Source of the DNA: Gordonibacter sp036659115
GTDB lineage: Bacteria > Actinomycetota > Coriobacteriia > Coriobacteriales > Eggerthellaceae
Length of the DNA: 21,391 nucleotides
Strand: one strand, 5' to 3'
Assembly (NCBI RefSeq): GCF_036659115.1
Contig: NZ_JAVXDF010000044.1
Position 1 is the first letter of the stretch; every line of letters starts with the position of its first letter. Of this stretch, positions 14,177-21,391 are shown in pieces. A program made the position numbers and the translations under genes. The notes under the pieces were generated by a model, which did no database searches, was not told the origin of the DNA, and saw only the letters and a program-made list of their open reading frames with translations.

Positions 14177-14368
14177 CTAGATTTCTTCGACCTTCACAAG
14201 GTGCTTCACCTTGAAGACCATACCGCGGACGCACTCGTTGTCCACCTGGTCAACCGAGCGGTTGATCTTGCCCAGTCCCAAGGCCTTCAACGTGGCGCCC
14301 TGATCGGACTTGTAGCCGATGGGGCTTTTCACCTGGGTGAGGCGCAGCGTCTTCTTTGCGTCAGACAT
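14177..14368 (-). CDS. rpmD: 50S ribosomal protein L30
   Basis: Small large-subunit protein of 63 residues. The Leu-Arg-Leu-Thr-Gln-Val-Lys-Ser-Pro-Ile-Gly opening, the central Leu-Gly-Leu-Gly-Lys-Ile segment and the C-terminal Val-Lys-His-Leu-Val-Lys-Val are typical of bacterial L30. Its ATG overlaps the rpsE stop by one base (TAATG) and has a purine-rich ribosome site, indicating coupled translation with S5. It is followed by the long structured spacer before rplO. Confidence 0.96.
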   Translation of the reverse strand: MSDAKKTLRLTQVKSPIGYKSDQGATLKALGLGKINRSVDQVDNECVRGMVFKVKHLVKVEEI

Positions 14369-14898
14369 TACTTCCGCTCCTTCCAGCCATAGATCTTCGC
14401 CACCGACATATCACGACGGGCGGCAACCTGCTCGGGGCTCTCCATGTTTTTGAGACCCTCGGCAGCAGCCTTCACGATGTTCATGGCGTTGTTGGTGCCA
14501 AGCGACTTCGTGAGCACGTCGGTCACGCCAGCAAGCTCCATGACCGCGCGCACCGGGCCGCCAGCGATAACACCGGTACCGGGCGTTGCCGGCTTGATGA
14601 GCACGCGACCGGCACCGAAGATGCCCATGATCTCATGCGGCAGCGTCTTCTCAGCCGTCAGCGGCACCGTGAACATGTTCTTCTTCGCGTCCTCAACGCC
14701 CTTCTTGATGGCAATGGGCACTTCCTGGGACTTGCCCATACCCACGCCCACGCGGCCGTTGCCGTCGCCGACGACCACCAGCGCGGTCAGCGCGAAGCGG
14801 CGACCACCCTTGACAACCTTAGACACGCGGTTGATGTAGACGACGCGCTCCTGAAGCTCGGGAACCCCGGCGTCGTTTTGCTGTTTGTTACGAGCCAT
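14368..14898 (-). CDS. rpsE: 30S ribosomal protein S5
   Basis: Small-subunit protein of 176 residues that helps shape the decoding region and the mRNA entry channel. The N-terminal S5 RNA-binding fold covers about 17-80 (Val-Val-Lys-Gly-Gly-Arg-Arg-Phe, then Gly-Asp-Gly-Asn-Gly-Arg-Val-Gly). The C-terminal domain follows, with Ala-Gly-Gly-Pro-Val-Arg. The usual neighbours flank it: rplR 15 nt upstream and rpmD overlapping downstream. Confidence 0.97.
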   Translation of the reverse strand: MARNKQQNDAGVPELQERVVYINRVSKVVKGGRRFALTALVVVGDGNGRVGVGMGKSQEVPIAIKKGVEDAKKNMFTVPLTAEKTLPHEIMGIFGAGRVLIKPATPGTGVIAGGPVRAVMELAGVTDVLTKSLGTNNAMNIVKAAAEGLKNMESPEQVAARRDMSVAKIYGWKERK

Positions 14899-14913
14899 AA
14901 GTTATAACCCCTT

Positions 14914-15282
14914 CTAGAATTTCAGGCCGGCTTCACGGGCGGCATCGGCCAAAGCCTGCACACGCCCGTGATACAGGTGTCCGCCACGGTCGAATACGAC
15001 CTCGGCGACACCGGCATCCTGCGCCTTCTTACCGACGATCTCGCCCAAAGCGATGGCACCCTCGACGGTCGCACCGTTCTTGCCGGTGGCCTTGAAGTCA
15101 GGGCCAAGCGTGGAGACGGCACACACGGTGGTATGCGCAACGTCGTCCACGAGCTGAACGTACATATTGCTGTTGCTGCGCGTGACGCACAGACGGGGAC
15201 GGGCCGGCGTTCCGGAAATCTTACCGCGTACGCGGCGATGGCGGCGAGCCAACCCGGCTTGTTTCTTTTGAAGCTTGTCCAT
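14914..15282 (-). CDS. rplR: 50S ribosomal protein L18
   Basis: 5S rRNA-binding protein of 122 residues in the central protuberance, acting with L5. A basic N-terminus (Arg-Arg-His-Arg-Arg-Val-Arg-Gly-Lys) precedes the conserved Thr-Pro-Ala-Arg-Pro-Arg-Leu and Asn-x-Tyr-Val-Gln-Leu-Val-Asp strands. The C-terminal Phe-Asp-Arg-Gly-Gly-His-Leu-Tyr-His-Gly-Arg-Val is diagnostic. It sits between rplF and rpsE, as in most bacteria, with a 41-nt spacer upstream. Confidence 0.97.
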   Translation of the reverse strand: MDKLQKKQAGLARRHRRVRGKISGTPARPRLCVTRSNSNMYVQLVDDVAHTTVCAVSTLGPDFKATGKNGATVEGAIALGEIVGKKAQDAGVAEVVFDRGGHLYHGRVQALADAAREAGLKF

Positions 15283-15323
15283 GATAATCCCTTCGATCTC
15301 AAACCGTGACGTGGGCTCTTAGC

Positions 15324-15866
15324 CTAGTCGCCCTTGGCGGCCTTGCCCAGCTTACGACGAACCTGCTCGCCTTCGTAGCGTATGCCCTTGCCCTTGTAAG
15401 GCTCAGGCTTGCGCCACTTGCGAATGTTCGCCGCCACCTGTCCGACCTGCTCTTTGCTCGGGCCGGAGACGATGATCTCGGTCTGGCTCGGGACCTCAAA
15501 CGTAATGCTCTCCGGCGCCTCAACGAGGACCGGGTGAGAAAAGCCGAGCTGCATCTCGAGATCCGAGCCCTTGAGCGCGGCACGATAGCCGACACCCACG
15601 AGCTGGAGCTTCTTCTTGAAGCCTGTCGAGGTGCCCTCGACCATATTTGCGATAAGCGTGCGCACGAGTCCGTGATAGGCCTTGGCCTCGCGGGTATCGT
15701 CCGGACGCTCGACGAGGATGTCGTCACCCTCGCGCTTGATGATCATGATTTCAGGGAAGCTGCGGGTGAGCTCACCCTTCGGGCCCTTTACCGTCACCGT
15801 GGTGCCGTCGATGGTCACATCGACGCCGGCAGGAACGGTGATGGGCTGTTTGCCGATACGAGACAT
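15324..15866 (-). CDS. rplF: 50S ribosomal protein L6
   Basis: Large-subunit protein of 180 residues near the factor-binding site, made of two repeated domains. The start Met-Ser-Arg-Ile-Gly-Lys-x-Pro-Ile and the C-terminal Arg-Lys-x-Glu-Pro-Tyr-Lys-Gly-Lys-Gly-Ile-Arg-Tyr motif are diagnostic. A strong GGGAGGG ribosome site precedes the ATG. It begins 19 nt after the rpsH stop. Confidence 0.97.
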   Translation of the reverse strand: MSRIGKQPITVPAGVDVTIDGTTVTVKGPKGELTRSFPEIMIIKREGDDILVERPDDTREAKAYHGLVRTLIANMVEGTSTGFKKKLQLVGVGYRAALKGSDLEMQLGFSHPVLVEAPESITFEVPSQTEIIVSGPSKEQVGQVAANIRKWRKPEPYKGKGIRYEGEQVRRKLGKAAKGD

Positions 15867-15885
15867 ATCTTATTCCCTCCCTTTC

Positions 15886-16284
15886 CTACCAGACGTAGGC
15901 GATGACCTCGCCGCCAACGCCCTTTTTGCGGGCGTCGCGATCGGTCATCACGCCGAGGCTCGTAGAGATAATTGCGGTGCCGAGGCCGCCCAGCACGCGA
16001 GGCAGCTCGTCCTTGCCAGCGTAGATACGCAGGCCGGGCTTCGAGATGCGCTTGATGCCGCGGATGGTCTTGGCTTTCTTCTCGCCGTACTTGAGCACGA
16101 TCTCCAGCGACGCGCGAGGCTCGCCCTCAACGACGTCATAGCGCTGGATATAGCCCTCTTCCTGCATAATGCGGGCTATCTCGACAAGCTTCTTGCTGGA
16201 CGGCATGGAAACCGTCTGCTTGCCGGCAGAGTTTGCATTACGCACGCGCGTAAGCATATCTGCAATGGGGTCGGTCATGGTCAT
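15886..16284 (-). CDS. rpsH: 30S ribosomal protein S8
   Basis: Small-subunit protein of 132 residues that binds the central domain of 16S rRNA; in E. coli it also represses the spc operon. The start Met-Thr-Met-Thr-Asp-Pro-Ile-Ala-Asp-Met-Leu and the C-terminal Gly-Gly-Glu-Val-Ile-Ala-Tyr-Val-Trp are typical. The ATG at 16284 has AAAGGAG at 7-nt spacing. An in-frame ATG at 16338, itself preceded by GGAGG, would add 18 residues unlike the family. The 109-nt spacer upstream is longer than most in this cluster. Confidence 0.96.
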   Translation of the reverse strand: MTMTDPIADMLTRVRNANSAGKQTVSMPSSKKLVEIARIMQEEGYIQRYDVVEGEPRASLEIVLKYGEKKAKTIRGIKRISKPGLRIYAGKDELPRVLGGLGTAIISTSLGVMTDRDARKKGVGGEVIAYVW

Positions 16285-16393
16285 GGTGTTTCTCCTTTGG
16301 TCCGTGATGAGCCGCACGTACGGTTCGTCGGCGCCCATAACGCCTCCGCCTTCTACGCAGGCACACCCTTGAGCGCGCTTCAGTCTTAGCGAT

Positions 16394-16579
16394 TTACCAC
16401 GAAGACTTGGTCACGCCGGGCAGTTCGCCTTTGTTGGCCAGTTCGCGCAAGCACACGCGGCACAGACCGAACTTGCGGTAAAAGGCGCGGGGGCGTCCAC
16501 AGCGCGTGCAGCGATTGTGCTGACGCGTCGAGAACTTCGGCTCGCGCTTCGCCTTGGCGATCATCGATTTCTTAGCCAT
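16394..16579 (-). CDS. rpsN: 30S ribosomal protein S14, zinc-binding type
   Basis: The short zinc form of S14 (also called rpsZ), 61 residues, in the head of the small subunit. Two Cys-x-x-Cys pairs (C24/C27 and C40/C43) form the zinc site. The ends Met-Ala-Lys-Lys and Lys-Ser-Ser-Trp are typical. This form prevails in Gram-positive bacteria; a longer zinc-free form is often encoded elsewhere for zinc shortage, but none is in this window. Hairpin-bearing spacers flank the gene. Confidence 0.97.
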   Translation of the reverse strand: MAKKSMIAKAKREPKFSTRQHNRCTRCGRPRAFYRKFGLCRVCLRELANKGELPGVTKSSW

Positions 16580-16603
16580 GCAAATCCTTCTTTCCTATCC
16601 TCG

Positions 16604-16623
16604 ACCCGCACAAGGGTGCGGGT
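16604..16623 (-). other. Intercistronic hairpin between rplE and rpsN
   Basis: A perfect 8-bp stem (16604-16611 with 16616-16623) with a 4-nt loop lies in the 72-nt spacer, 28 nt after the rplE stop. No U-run follows, so it is not an intrinsic terminator. A role in mRNA processing or stability is inferred. Confidence 0.5.
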
Positions 16624-16651
16624 ACAAGTTCAAACAGAACGGGCATACGGA

Positions 16652-17197
16652 CTACTTATCCTTGAACGGGAAGCCGAGCGCGGTAAGCAGCGCGTGGGCA
16701 TCGTCATTGTTGCCGGCAGTCGTCACGACGGTGATGTCCATGCCGCGCGTACGGTCGATCTTGTCGTAGTCGATCTCCGGGAAGATCAGCTGCTCCGTAA
16801 TGCCGAACGTGTAGTTACCACGACCGTCGAAACTCTTCGGCGAGATGCCGCGGAAGTCGCGCACGCGAGGGAGCGCCGTCGCAAGAAGGCGGTCCATGAA
16901 CTCCCACATGCGGTCGCCACGCAGCGTGACCTTGCAGCCGATGGCCTGACCCTCGCGCAGGTGGAACCCGGCGATGGACTTGCGGGCACGCGTGATGCAG
17001 GGCTGCTGACCAGTGATGGTGCGCATGTCGGCGACAGCGGCATCAAGCAGCTTCGAGTCGGCGGCAGCGGCACCCACGCCCATGTTCACGACGATCTTCT
17101 CGACACGCGGAACCTGGTTGATGTTTTTGGTACCCAGATCGGCCTCGAGCTTCGGCACGATCTCGGTCTGGTACTTCTCTTTCAAGCGAGGAGCCAT
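16652..17197 (-). CDS. rplE: 50S ribosomal protein L5
   Basis: 5S rRNA-binding protein of 181 residues that forms the bridge to the small-subunit head. The start Met-Ala-Pro-Arg-Leu-Lys-Glu-Lys-Tyr, the Thr-Gly-Gln-Gln-Pro segment, the Arg-Asp-Phe-Arg-Gly motif and the end Phe-Pro-Phe-Lys fit the family. The ATG at 17197 is chosen for AAAGGAA just upstream; a longer in-frame reading to 17263 has no family match. It follows the 118-nt spacer that holds a 12-bp hairpin. Confidence 0.97.
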   Translation of the reverse strand: MAPRLKEKYQTEIVPKLEADLGTKNINQVPRVEKIVVNMGVGAAAADSKLLDAAVADMRTITGQQPCITRARKSIAGFHLREGQAIGCKVTLRGDRMWEFMDRLLATALPRVRDFRGISPKSFDGRGNYTFGITEQLIFPEIDYDKIDRTRGMDITVVTTAGNNDDAHALLTALGFPFKDK

Positions 17198-17283
17198 GTA
17201 CGTTCCTTTCGATGAATTAAACGCAAGATTTCCGACCCTGCGTCCCTTGCCGCCAAAAAGCAACAGGGGTCATATTACTACGA

Positions 17284-17311
17284 GTTCCGTCGGCCGCAAG
17301 GCCGACGGAAC
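17284..17311 (-). other. Strong hairpin directly after rplX
   Basis: A perfect 12-bp G+C-rich stem (17284-17295 with 17300-17311) closes a 4-nt loop, only 4 nt after the rplX stop. What follows on the - strand is not U-rich, so it is not a classical terminator. It may block 3'-exonucleases or cause a partial stop between rplX and rplE. The rest of this 118-nt spacer shows only the rplE ribosome site. Confidence 0.65.
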
Positions 17312-17315
17312 AAAA

Positions 17316-17636
17316 CTACTTGATATCCTTGCCGCACTTCTTGCAGACACGGACCTTCTTGCCGTCCTCGTCGCGCTTGTGGCCGACGCGGGTGGCCTGC
17401 TTGCACTCAGGGCACACCAGCATAACGTTGGACACATGGATCGGCGCCTCCACCGTGGAGATACCGCCCTGAGGGTTTTGCTGGGTGGGGCGCATGGCCT
17501 TTTTGATGATGTTGACCTTCTCCACCACCACGCGTTCCTTCTGCGGAAGCGCGCGCAGCACGACGCCCTCTTTGCCCTTGTCCTTGCCGGACAGGACCTT
17601 GACCTTGTCGCCCTTTTTGATATTCATACCATTCAT
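17316..17636 (-). CDS. rplX: 50S ribosomal protein L24 with C-terminal zinc ribbon
   Basis: Assembly-initiating large-subunit protein of 106 residues. The KOW segment lies at about 7-30 (Lys-Lys-Gly-Asp-Lys-Val-Lys-Val, then Gly-Lys-Asp-Lys-Gly-Lys-Glu-Gly). Two Cys-x-x-Cys pairs (C75/C78 and C98/C101) suggest a zinc ribbon, found in many but not all L24 proteins. Three starts compete. GTG 17645 touches the ribosome site and ATG 17627 is too far from it. ATG 17636 lies 10 nt from GGGAGG (17647-17652) and is preferred. It begins 16 nt after rplN. Confidence 0.95.
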   Translation of the reverse strand: MNGMNIKKGDKVKVLSGKDKGKEGVVLRALPQKERVVVEKVNIIKKAMRPTQQNPQGGISTVEAPIHVSNVMLVCPECKQATRVGHKRDEDGKKVRVCKKCGKDIK

Positions 17637-17652
17637 AATACGCACACCTCCC

Positions 17653-18021
17653 TTACAGCGTTTCCGGTGCCAAAGACACGATCTTCATGTACTTCTTGTC
17701 GCGGAGCTCGCGAGCGACCGGCCCGAAGATACGGGTGCCGCGCGGAGCGCCGTCGTTGTTGATCAGCACGCAGGCGTTCTGGTCGAACTTGATGTAGCTG
17801 CCGTCGGCGCGACGAACTTCCTTCTTCACGCGCACGACAACGCATCGCACCACTTCGCCCTTTTTAACATTGGCGTTCGGTGCCGCTTCCTTCACGCTGC
17901 AGATGATCACATCACCAAGGCCCGCATAACGGCGCTTGGAACCGCCGAGGACCTTGATGCACTGCACCTTGCGACCACCGGAGTTATCGGCCACCGCGAG
18001 CATGGTTTGCATCTGAATCAT
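17653..18021 (-). CDS. rplN: 50S ribosomal protein L14
   Basis: Large-subunit protein of 122 residues at the subunit interface. The Val-Ala-Asp-Asn-Ser-Gly-Gly-Arg motif near the N-terminus, the Gly-Asp-Val-Ile segment and the C-terminal Arg-Gly-Thr-Arg-Ile-Phe-Gly-Pro-Val-Ala-Arg-Glu-Leu are diagnostic. AGGAAAG precedes the ATG. The 48-nt spacer to rpsQ holds a small GTTCG/CGAAC inverted repeat (18043-18062). Confidence 0.97.
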   Translation of the reverse strand: MIQMQTMLAVADNSGGRKVQCIKVLGGSKRRYAGLGDVIICSVKEAAPNANVKKGEVVRCVVVRVKKEVRRADGSYIKFDQNACVLINNDGAPRGTRIFGPVARELRDKKYMKIVSLAPETL

Positions 18022-18069
18022 TGCTATAACCTAACTTTCCTCGTTCGAGCATGCATGCGAACACGCAGG

Positions 18070-18330
18070 CTATTTGGCCTTTTCCACGATCTCGGTCAAG
18101 CGCCAGCGCTTCATCTTGGACAGCGGGCGGCACTCCATGATACGCACCGTGTCGCCGACGCCGGCAGCATTCTCCTCGTCGTGGGCATGGAGCTTCTTGG
18201 TGGACGTCATCATCTTGCCGTACACCGGGTGGGGCTTGCGCTCCTTCACCTGCACGACGCATGTCTTGTCGTTAACAGCGCTCACCACGACGCCCTGGCG
18301 GACCTTGCGAGAGTTACGATCTTCACTCAT
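18070..18330 (-). CDS. rpsQ: 30S ribosomal protein S17
   Basis: Small-subunit OB-fold protein of 86 residues that binds 16S rRNA early in assembly. The Arg-Lys-Val-Arg-Gln-Gly-Val-Val-Val-Ser start, the Arg-Lys-Pro-His-Pro-Val-Tyr-Gly-Lys motif and the Met-Glu-Cys-Arg-Pro-Leu-Ser-Lys stretch are typical. ATG 18330 gives the usual Met-Ser-Glu N-terminus. An in-frame TTG at 18342, closer to an AAGG repeat, would add four residues and cannot be fully excluded. Confidence 0.95.
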   Translation of the reverse strand: MSEDRNSRKVRQGVVVSAVNDKTCVVQVKERKPHPVYGKMMTSTKKLHAHDEENAAGVGDTVRIMECRPLSKMKRWRLTEIVEKAK

Positions 18331-18358
18331 TAGTATACTCAACCTTACCTTTCCGCGC

Positions 18359-18553
18359 TTAGGCGTTCAGCTCGCGAGCACGCATCTCGGTCTGAATGCG
18401 GGCAATTTCCTTCTTGACCTGACCCACGCGGGCGGTGTTGTCGAGCTGACTCGTGGCCATCTGGAAGCGCAGATTGAAAAGCTCCGCGCGAGCTTCTTTG
18501 AGTTTCGCCTGCAAATCATCGGCAGAAAGCTCACGGATCTCTGCTGCTTTCAT
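18359..18553 (-). CDS. rpmC: 50S ribosomal protein L29
   Basis: Helical hairpin protein of 64 residues near the peptide-exit tunnel, where it helps recruit nascent-chain factors. The Glu-Ile-Arg-Glu-Leu-Ser start, the Leu-Phe-Asn-Leu-Arg-Phe-Gln-Met core and the Ile-Ala-Arg-Ile-Gln-Thr stretch fit L29. The ATG directly abuts the rplP stop (TAAATG), so translation is likely coupled to L16. Confidence 0.97.
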   Translation of the reverse strand: MKAAEIRELSADDLQAKLKEARAELFNLRFQMATSQLDNTARVGQVKKEIARIQTEMRARELNA

Positions 18554-18976
18554 TTACTCCTGCCCTTCCGTTTCCTTAGAAACAATCTTGCACTTGATGG
18601 GCAACTTGTTGACGGCGAGACGGAGTGCTTCTTTCGCGGTCTCCTCGTCGACGCCGGCGATCTCGAACATGATGCGGCCGGGCTTCACGACAGCTACCCA
18701 AGCCTCGGGGTTGCCCTTACCGGAACCCATGCGGGTTTCAGCCGGCTTCTGCGTGATAGGCTTGTCGGGGAAGATCGTGATCCACACCTTGCCGCCACGC
18801 TTCATATGACGGGTCATGGCAATACGGGCGGCCTCGATCTGGCGGTTCGTGATCCAATGGGCCTCAAGCGCCTGGATACCCCACTCGCCGTGATTCAGCC
18901 GAGTGCCACCTTTGGCCTTGCCCTTCATGGAGCCACGCTGCACCTTGCGGTGCTTAACGCGCTTAGGTACGAGCAT
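18554..18976 (-). CDS. rplP: 50S ribosomal protein L16
   Basis: Large-subunit protein of 140 residues that positions tRNA near the peptidyl-transferase centre. The Met-Leu-Val-Pro-Lys-Arg-Val-Lys-His-Arg-Lys start, the Phe-Pro-Asp-Lys-Pro-Ile-Thr-Gln-Lys-Pro segment and Met-Gly-Ser-Gly-Lys-Gly are diagnostic. Its start abuts the rpsC stop and its stop abuts the rpmC start, both as TAAATG. Confidence 0.97.
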   Translation of the reverse strand: MLVPKRVKHRKVQRGSMKGKAKGGTRLNHGEWGIQALEAHWITNRQIEAARIAMTRHMKRGGKVWITIFPDKPITQKPAETRMGSGKGNPEAWVAVVKPGRIMFEIAGVDEETAKEALRLAVNKLPIKCKIVSKETEGQE

Positions 18977-19690
18977 TTACTTCGCCCCCCTCTCGTTACG
19001 GTCGTTGCGACGGGAACGGTTCGGACGGGAGCTGCCCTCAAGCGCCGGCTGCGGAGCCTTCTGGCCGGGGAGCACTTCGCCGTGATACACCCACACCTGC
19101 ACGCCGACAGAACCCATCGTCGTGGCAGCAGTGGCGAAACCGTGGTCGATCTTAGCGCGCAGCGTATGCAGCGGCACGCGGCCTTCGCGATACCACTCGC
19201 GACGGCTCATCTCCGCGCCGCCGAGGCGACCGGAGCACTGGATGCGGATGCCCTGGGCACCGCTCTTGCGGGCGGACTGAACCGCCTTGCGCATGGCACG
19301 GCGGAAGGCCACGCGGCCAACCAGCTGCTCGGCCACGGACTGCGCGATAAGGTTGGCATCCAGTTCGGGACGCTTGACTTCGATGACCTCAATGGACACC
19401 GGGCCGTTGGCGACCTTCTCAAGCTTCTTGCGCAGGGTGTCGATCTCGGCACCCTTCTTGCCAATGACGATACCCGGACGGGCTGTCGTCACGATGACCT
19501 TGATCTTGTCACCGGCGCGCTCGATCTCAACTTTGGAGACAGCGGCACGGGCAAGGTACTTGTCCAAAAACGTCCTGATGGCCAAGTCGTTTTCCAGGTT
19601 CTTGGCATAGTCTTTGCCGGCGTACCAGCGGCTGCGCCATTCTTCGGTGATGCCAAGGCGGAACCCGGTGGGGCTTACTTTCTGACCCAT
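18977..19690 (-). CDS. rpsC: 30S ribosomal protein S3
   Basis: Small-subunit head protein of 237 residues at the mRNA entry site. The start Met-Gly-Gln-Lys-Val-Ser-Pro-Thr-Gly-Phe-Arg-Leu-Gly, the type-2 KH loop Gly77-Lys-Lys-Gly80 and the Arg-Arg-Glu-Trp-Tyr-Arg-Glu-Gly-Arg-Val-Pro-Leu-His-Thr motif are clear. The last 20 or so residues are a basic Arg/Asn-rich tail, variable in the family. It starts 5 nt after rplV. Confidence 0.97.
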   Translation of the reverse strand: MGQKVSPTGFRLGITEEWRSRWYAGKDYAKNLENDLAIRTFLDKYLARAAVSKVEIERAGDKIKVIVTTARPGIVIGKKGAEIDTLRKKLEKVANGPVSIEVIEVKRPELDANLIAQSVAEQLVGRVAFRRAMRKAVQSARKSGAQGIRIQCSGRLGGAEMSRREWYREGRVPLHTLRAKIDHGFATAATTMGSVGVQVWVYHGEVLPGQKAPQPALEGSSRPNRSRRNDRNERGAK

Positions 19691-19695
19691 ACGGC

Positions 19696-20037
19696 TTATG
19701 CCTCCTCTCGCGGTGCAACGATGATCGTGATGTGGCTCGTGCGCTTGCGGATGCGCGACGCAGAGCCCTTGGCGCGCGGACGGATGCGCTTCAACGTGGG
19801 GCCCTCGTCGACGAAGGCGGTCTTCACGATGAGCGATTCCGGGCGCACATGATGCTGATGCTCGGCGTTGGCCACAGCAGAGTTCAACGTCTTGAGGACG
19901 TCTTCGGCGATGGCGCGGTCCGTGAATGCGAGGATCTCGCGAGCCTGGATAACGGACTTGCCGCGGACCAGGTCGACGACGATGCGCGCCTTACGGGGCG
20001 AAACGCGGACGTAGCGTGCTATTGCTTTAGATTCCAT
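19696..20037 (-). CDS. rplV: 50S ribosomal protein L22
   Basis: Large-subunit protein of 113 residues whose long beta-hairpin lines the peptide-exit tunnel and influences macrolide binding. The Val-Arg-Val-Ser-Pro-Arg-Lys-Ala-Arg start, Asn-Ala-Glu-His-Gln-His in the middle and the hairpin region Gly-Pro-Thr-Leu-Lys-Arg-Ile-Arg-Pro-Arg-Ala-Lys-Gly-Ser-Ala are typical and uninterrupted. It lies 15 nt after rpsS. Confidence 0.97.
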   Translation of the reverse strand: MESKAIARYVRVSPRKARIVVDLVRGKSVIQAREILAFTDRAIAEDVLKTLNSAVANAEHQHHVRPESLIVKTAFVDEGPTLKRIRPRAKGSASRIRKRTSHITIIVAPREEA

Positions 20038-20052
20038 TGTTCACACCCCTTC

Positions 20053-20325
20053 TTATCGCTTGCCCTTGTCGGCGGAGTGACCCTTGAACGTGCGGGTCGG
20101 GGCAAATTCGCCCAGTTTGTGGCCGACCATGGATTCCGTAACGTATACCGGCACGTGCTTGCGGCCATCATGCACGGCAATGGTGTGGCCCACCATGTCC
20201 GGGAAGATGGTGCTGGAACGCGACCAGGTCTTGATGACGTTCTTCTCGCCTGCCGCGTTCATCGCCTCGATGCGATCGAGAAGGCGCGGTTCGACGAAAG
20301 GACCCTTCTTCAAACTTCTACTCAC
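20053..20325 (-). CDS. rpsS: 30S ribosomal protein S19
   Basis: Small-subunit head protein of 90 residues that contacts S13 and the A-site region. The start Met-Ser-Arg-Ser-Leu-Lys-Lys-Gly-Pro-Phe, the Trp-Ser-Arg-Ser-Ser segment and the end Gly-Glu-Phe-Ala-Pro-Thr-Arg-Thr-Phe-Lys-Gly-His are diagnostic. It begins 23 nt after the rplB stop, in the standard order. Confidence 0.97.
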   Translation of the reverse strand: MSRSLKKGPFVEPRLLDRIEAMNAAGEKNVIKTWSRSSTIFPDMVGHTIAVHDGRKHVPVYVTESMVGHKLGEFAPTRTFKGHSADKGKR

Positions 20326-20348
20326 TATTACTCCTTATCGTGCTCGCG

Positions 20349-21179
<831 letters not shown>

Positions 21180-21194
21180 GTCTGTCCTCTCTGC

Positions 21195-21233
21195 GGATCT
21201 TTGCTCGCACGCCTCTCCGTACCCCAAAGATCC
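21195..21233 (-). other. Hairpin in the rplB leader next to the ribosome site
   Basis: A perfect 9-bp stem (21195-21203 with 21225-21233) encloses a 21-nt loop and ends 4-5 nt before the rplB Shine-Dalgarno. A second long-range pairing is possible further upstream (21299-21304 with 21338-21343, 6 bp). Together they make the roughly 160-nt leader a candidate for translational control of rplB. Confidence 0.55.
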
Positions 21234-21347
21234 TTCGTCGCTTTGTGGGTTCCCGATTGCCGATATGCGCCCAAGGGAGGCCTGGTACGCTCGACTCCGG
21301 TTGCCACGCGTCCGGGTGTATCCATAACCAACCAGACGCAACCGAGA

Positions 21348-21376
21348 ATTATAAACTGATCTGGGCTACCGATCAA
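21348..21376 (-). promoter_or_regulatory. Near-consensus promoter upstream of rplB
   Basis: On the - strand TTGATC (21371-21376) and a full-consensus TATAAT (21348-21353) are separated by exactly 17 nt. The start site would be near 21341, giving an rplB leader of about 160 nt. A TGTAT/ATACA inverted repeat lies just upstream at the window edge (21380-21391). Confidence 0.75.
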
Positions 21377-21391
21377 GAGTGTATTTATACA

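Noticed and set aside
18074..19852. 592-codon + strand open frame
   Set aside because: It is antisense to five certain ribosomal protein genes and has no family features.
21180..21341. 54-residue N-terminal extension of L2
   Set aside because: The residues do not resemble L2 or L23, and the region contains the predicted transcription start and leader hairpin.

Overview
The window is G+C-rich, tightly packed bacterial DNA. The ribosomal block is of Gram-positive type: short zinc-binding S14, zinc-ribbon L24 and a four-cysteine adenylate kinase lid. Together with the base composition and a probable near-leaderless start, this suggests an Actinomycetota genome, possibly a gut or oral member of the Coriobacteriia. 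The taxonomic placement is inference; there is no rRNA here to confirm it.

Left part, + strand (1-6837): an oligopeptide/dipeptide-family ABC importer comprises a permease, a fused permease-ATPase and a second ATPase. Its solute-binding protein is not in the window and may lie just upstream. A terminator at 4042-4075 closes this unit. A promoter near 4195-4223 then opens a three-gene operon: a NanA-family lyase, a ROK-family N-acetylmannosamine kinase (nanK) and N-acetylmannosamine-6-phosphate epimerase (nanE). Facing it on the - strand are nagA (6871-8004) and nagB (8244-8981). Together the genes can describe a full route: imported sialic acid to ManNAc + pyruvate, ManNAc-6-P, GlcNAc-6-P, GlcN-6-P and fructose-6-P. 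The lyase and the kinase both depart from the textbook active-site or metal-site patterns, so the exact sugar is an inference from context.

Middle part, - strand (9077-11984): a 725-residue polytopic membrane protein, probably a GT-C-type glycosyltransferase with an extracytoplasmic N-terminal domain, and adenylate kinase (adk), which has its own promoter and terminator.

Right part, - strand (12265-21179): a long S10-spc ribosomal protein cluster. In transcription order it reads rplB, rpsS, rplV, rpsC, rplP, rpmC, rpsQ, rplN, rplX, rplE, rpsN (zinc type), rpsH, rplF, rplR, rpsE, rpmD, rplO and secY, ending at a terminator. A near-consensus promoter and a roughly 160-nt structured leader lie directly before rplB. 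The spacer between rpmD and rplO packs five hairpins, one terminator-like, into 188 nt. These RNA regions, with the hairpin spacers after rplX and rplE, are the least explained parts of the window. No tRNA, rRNA, CRISPR array, insertion sequence or phage gene was seen.
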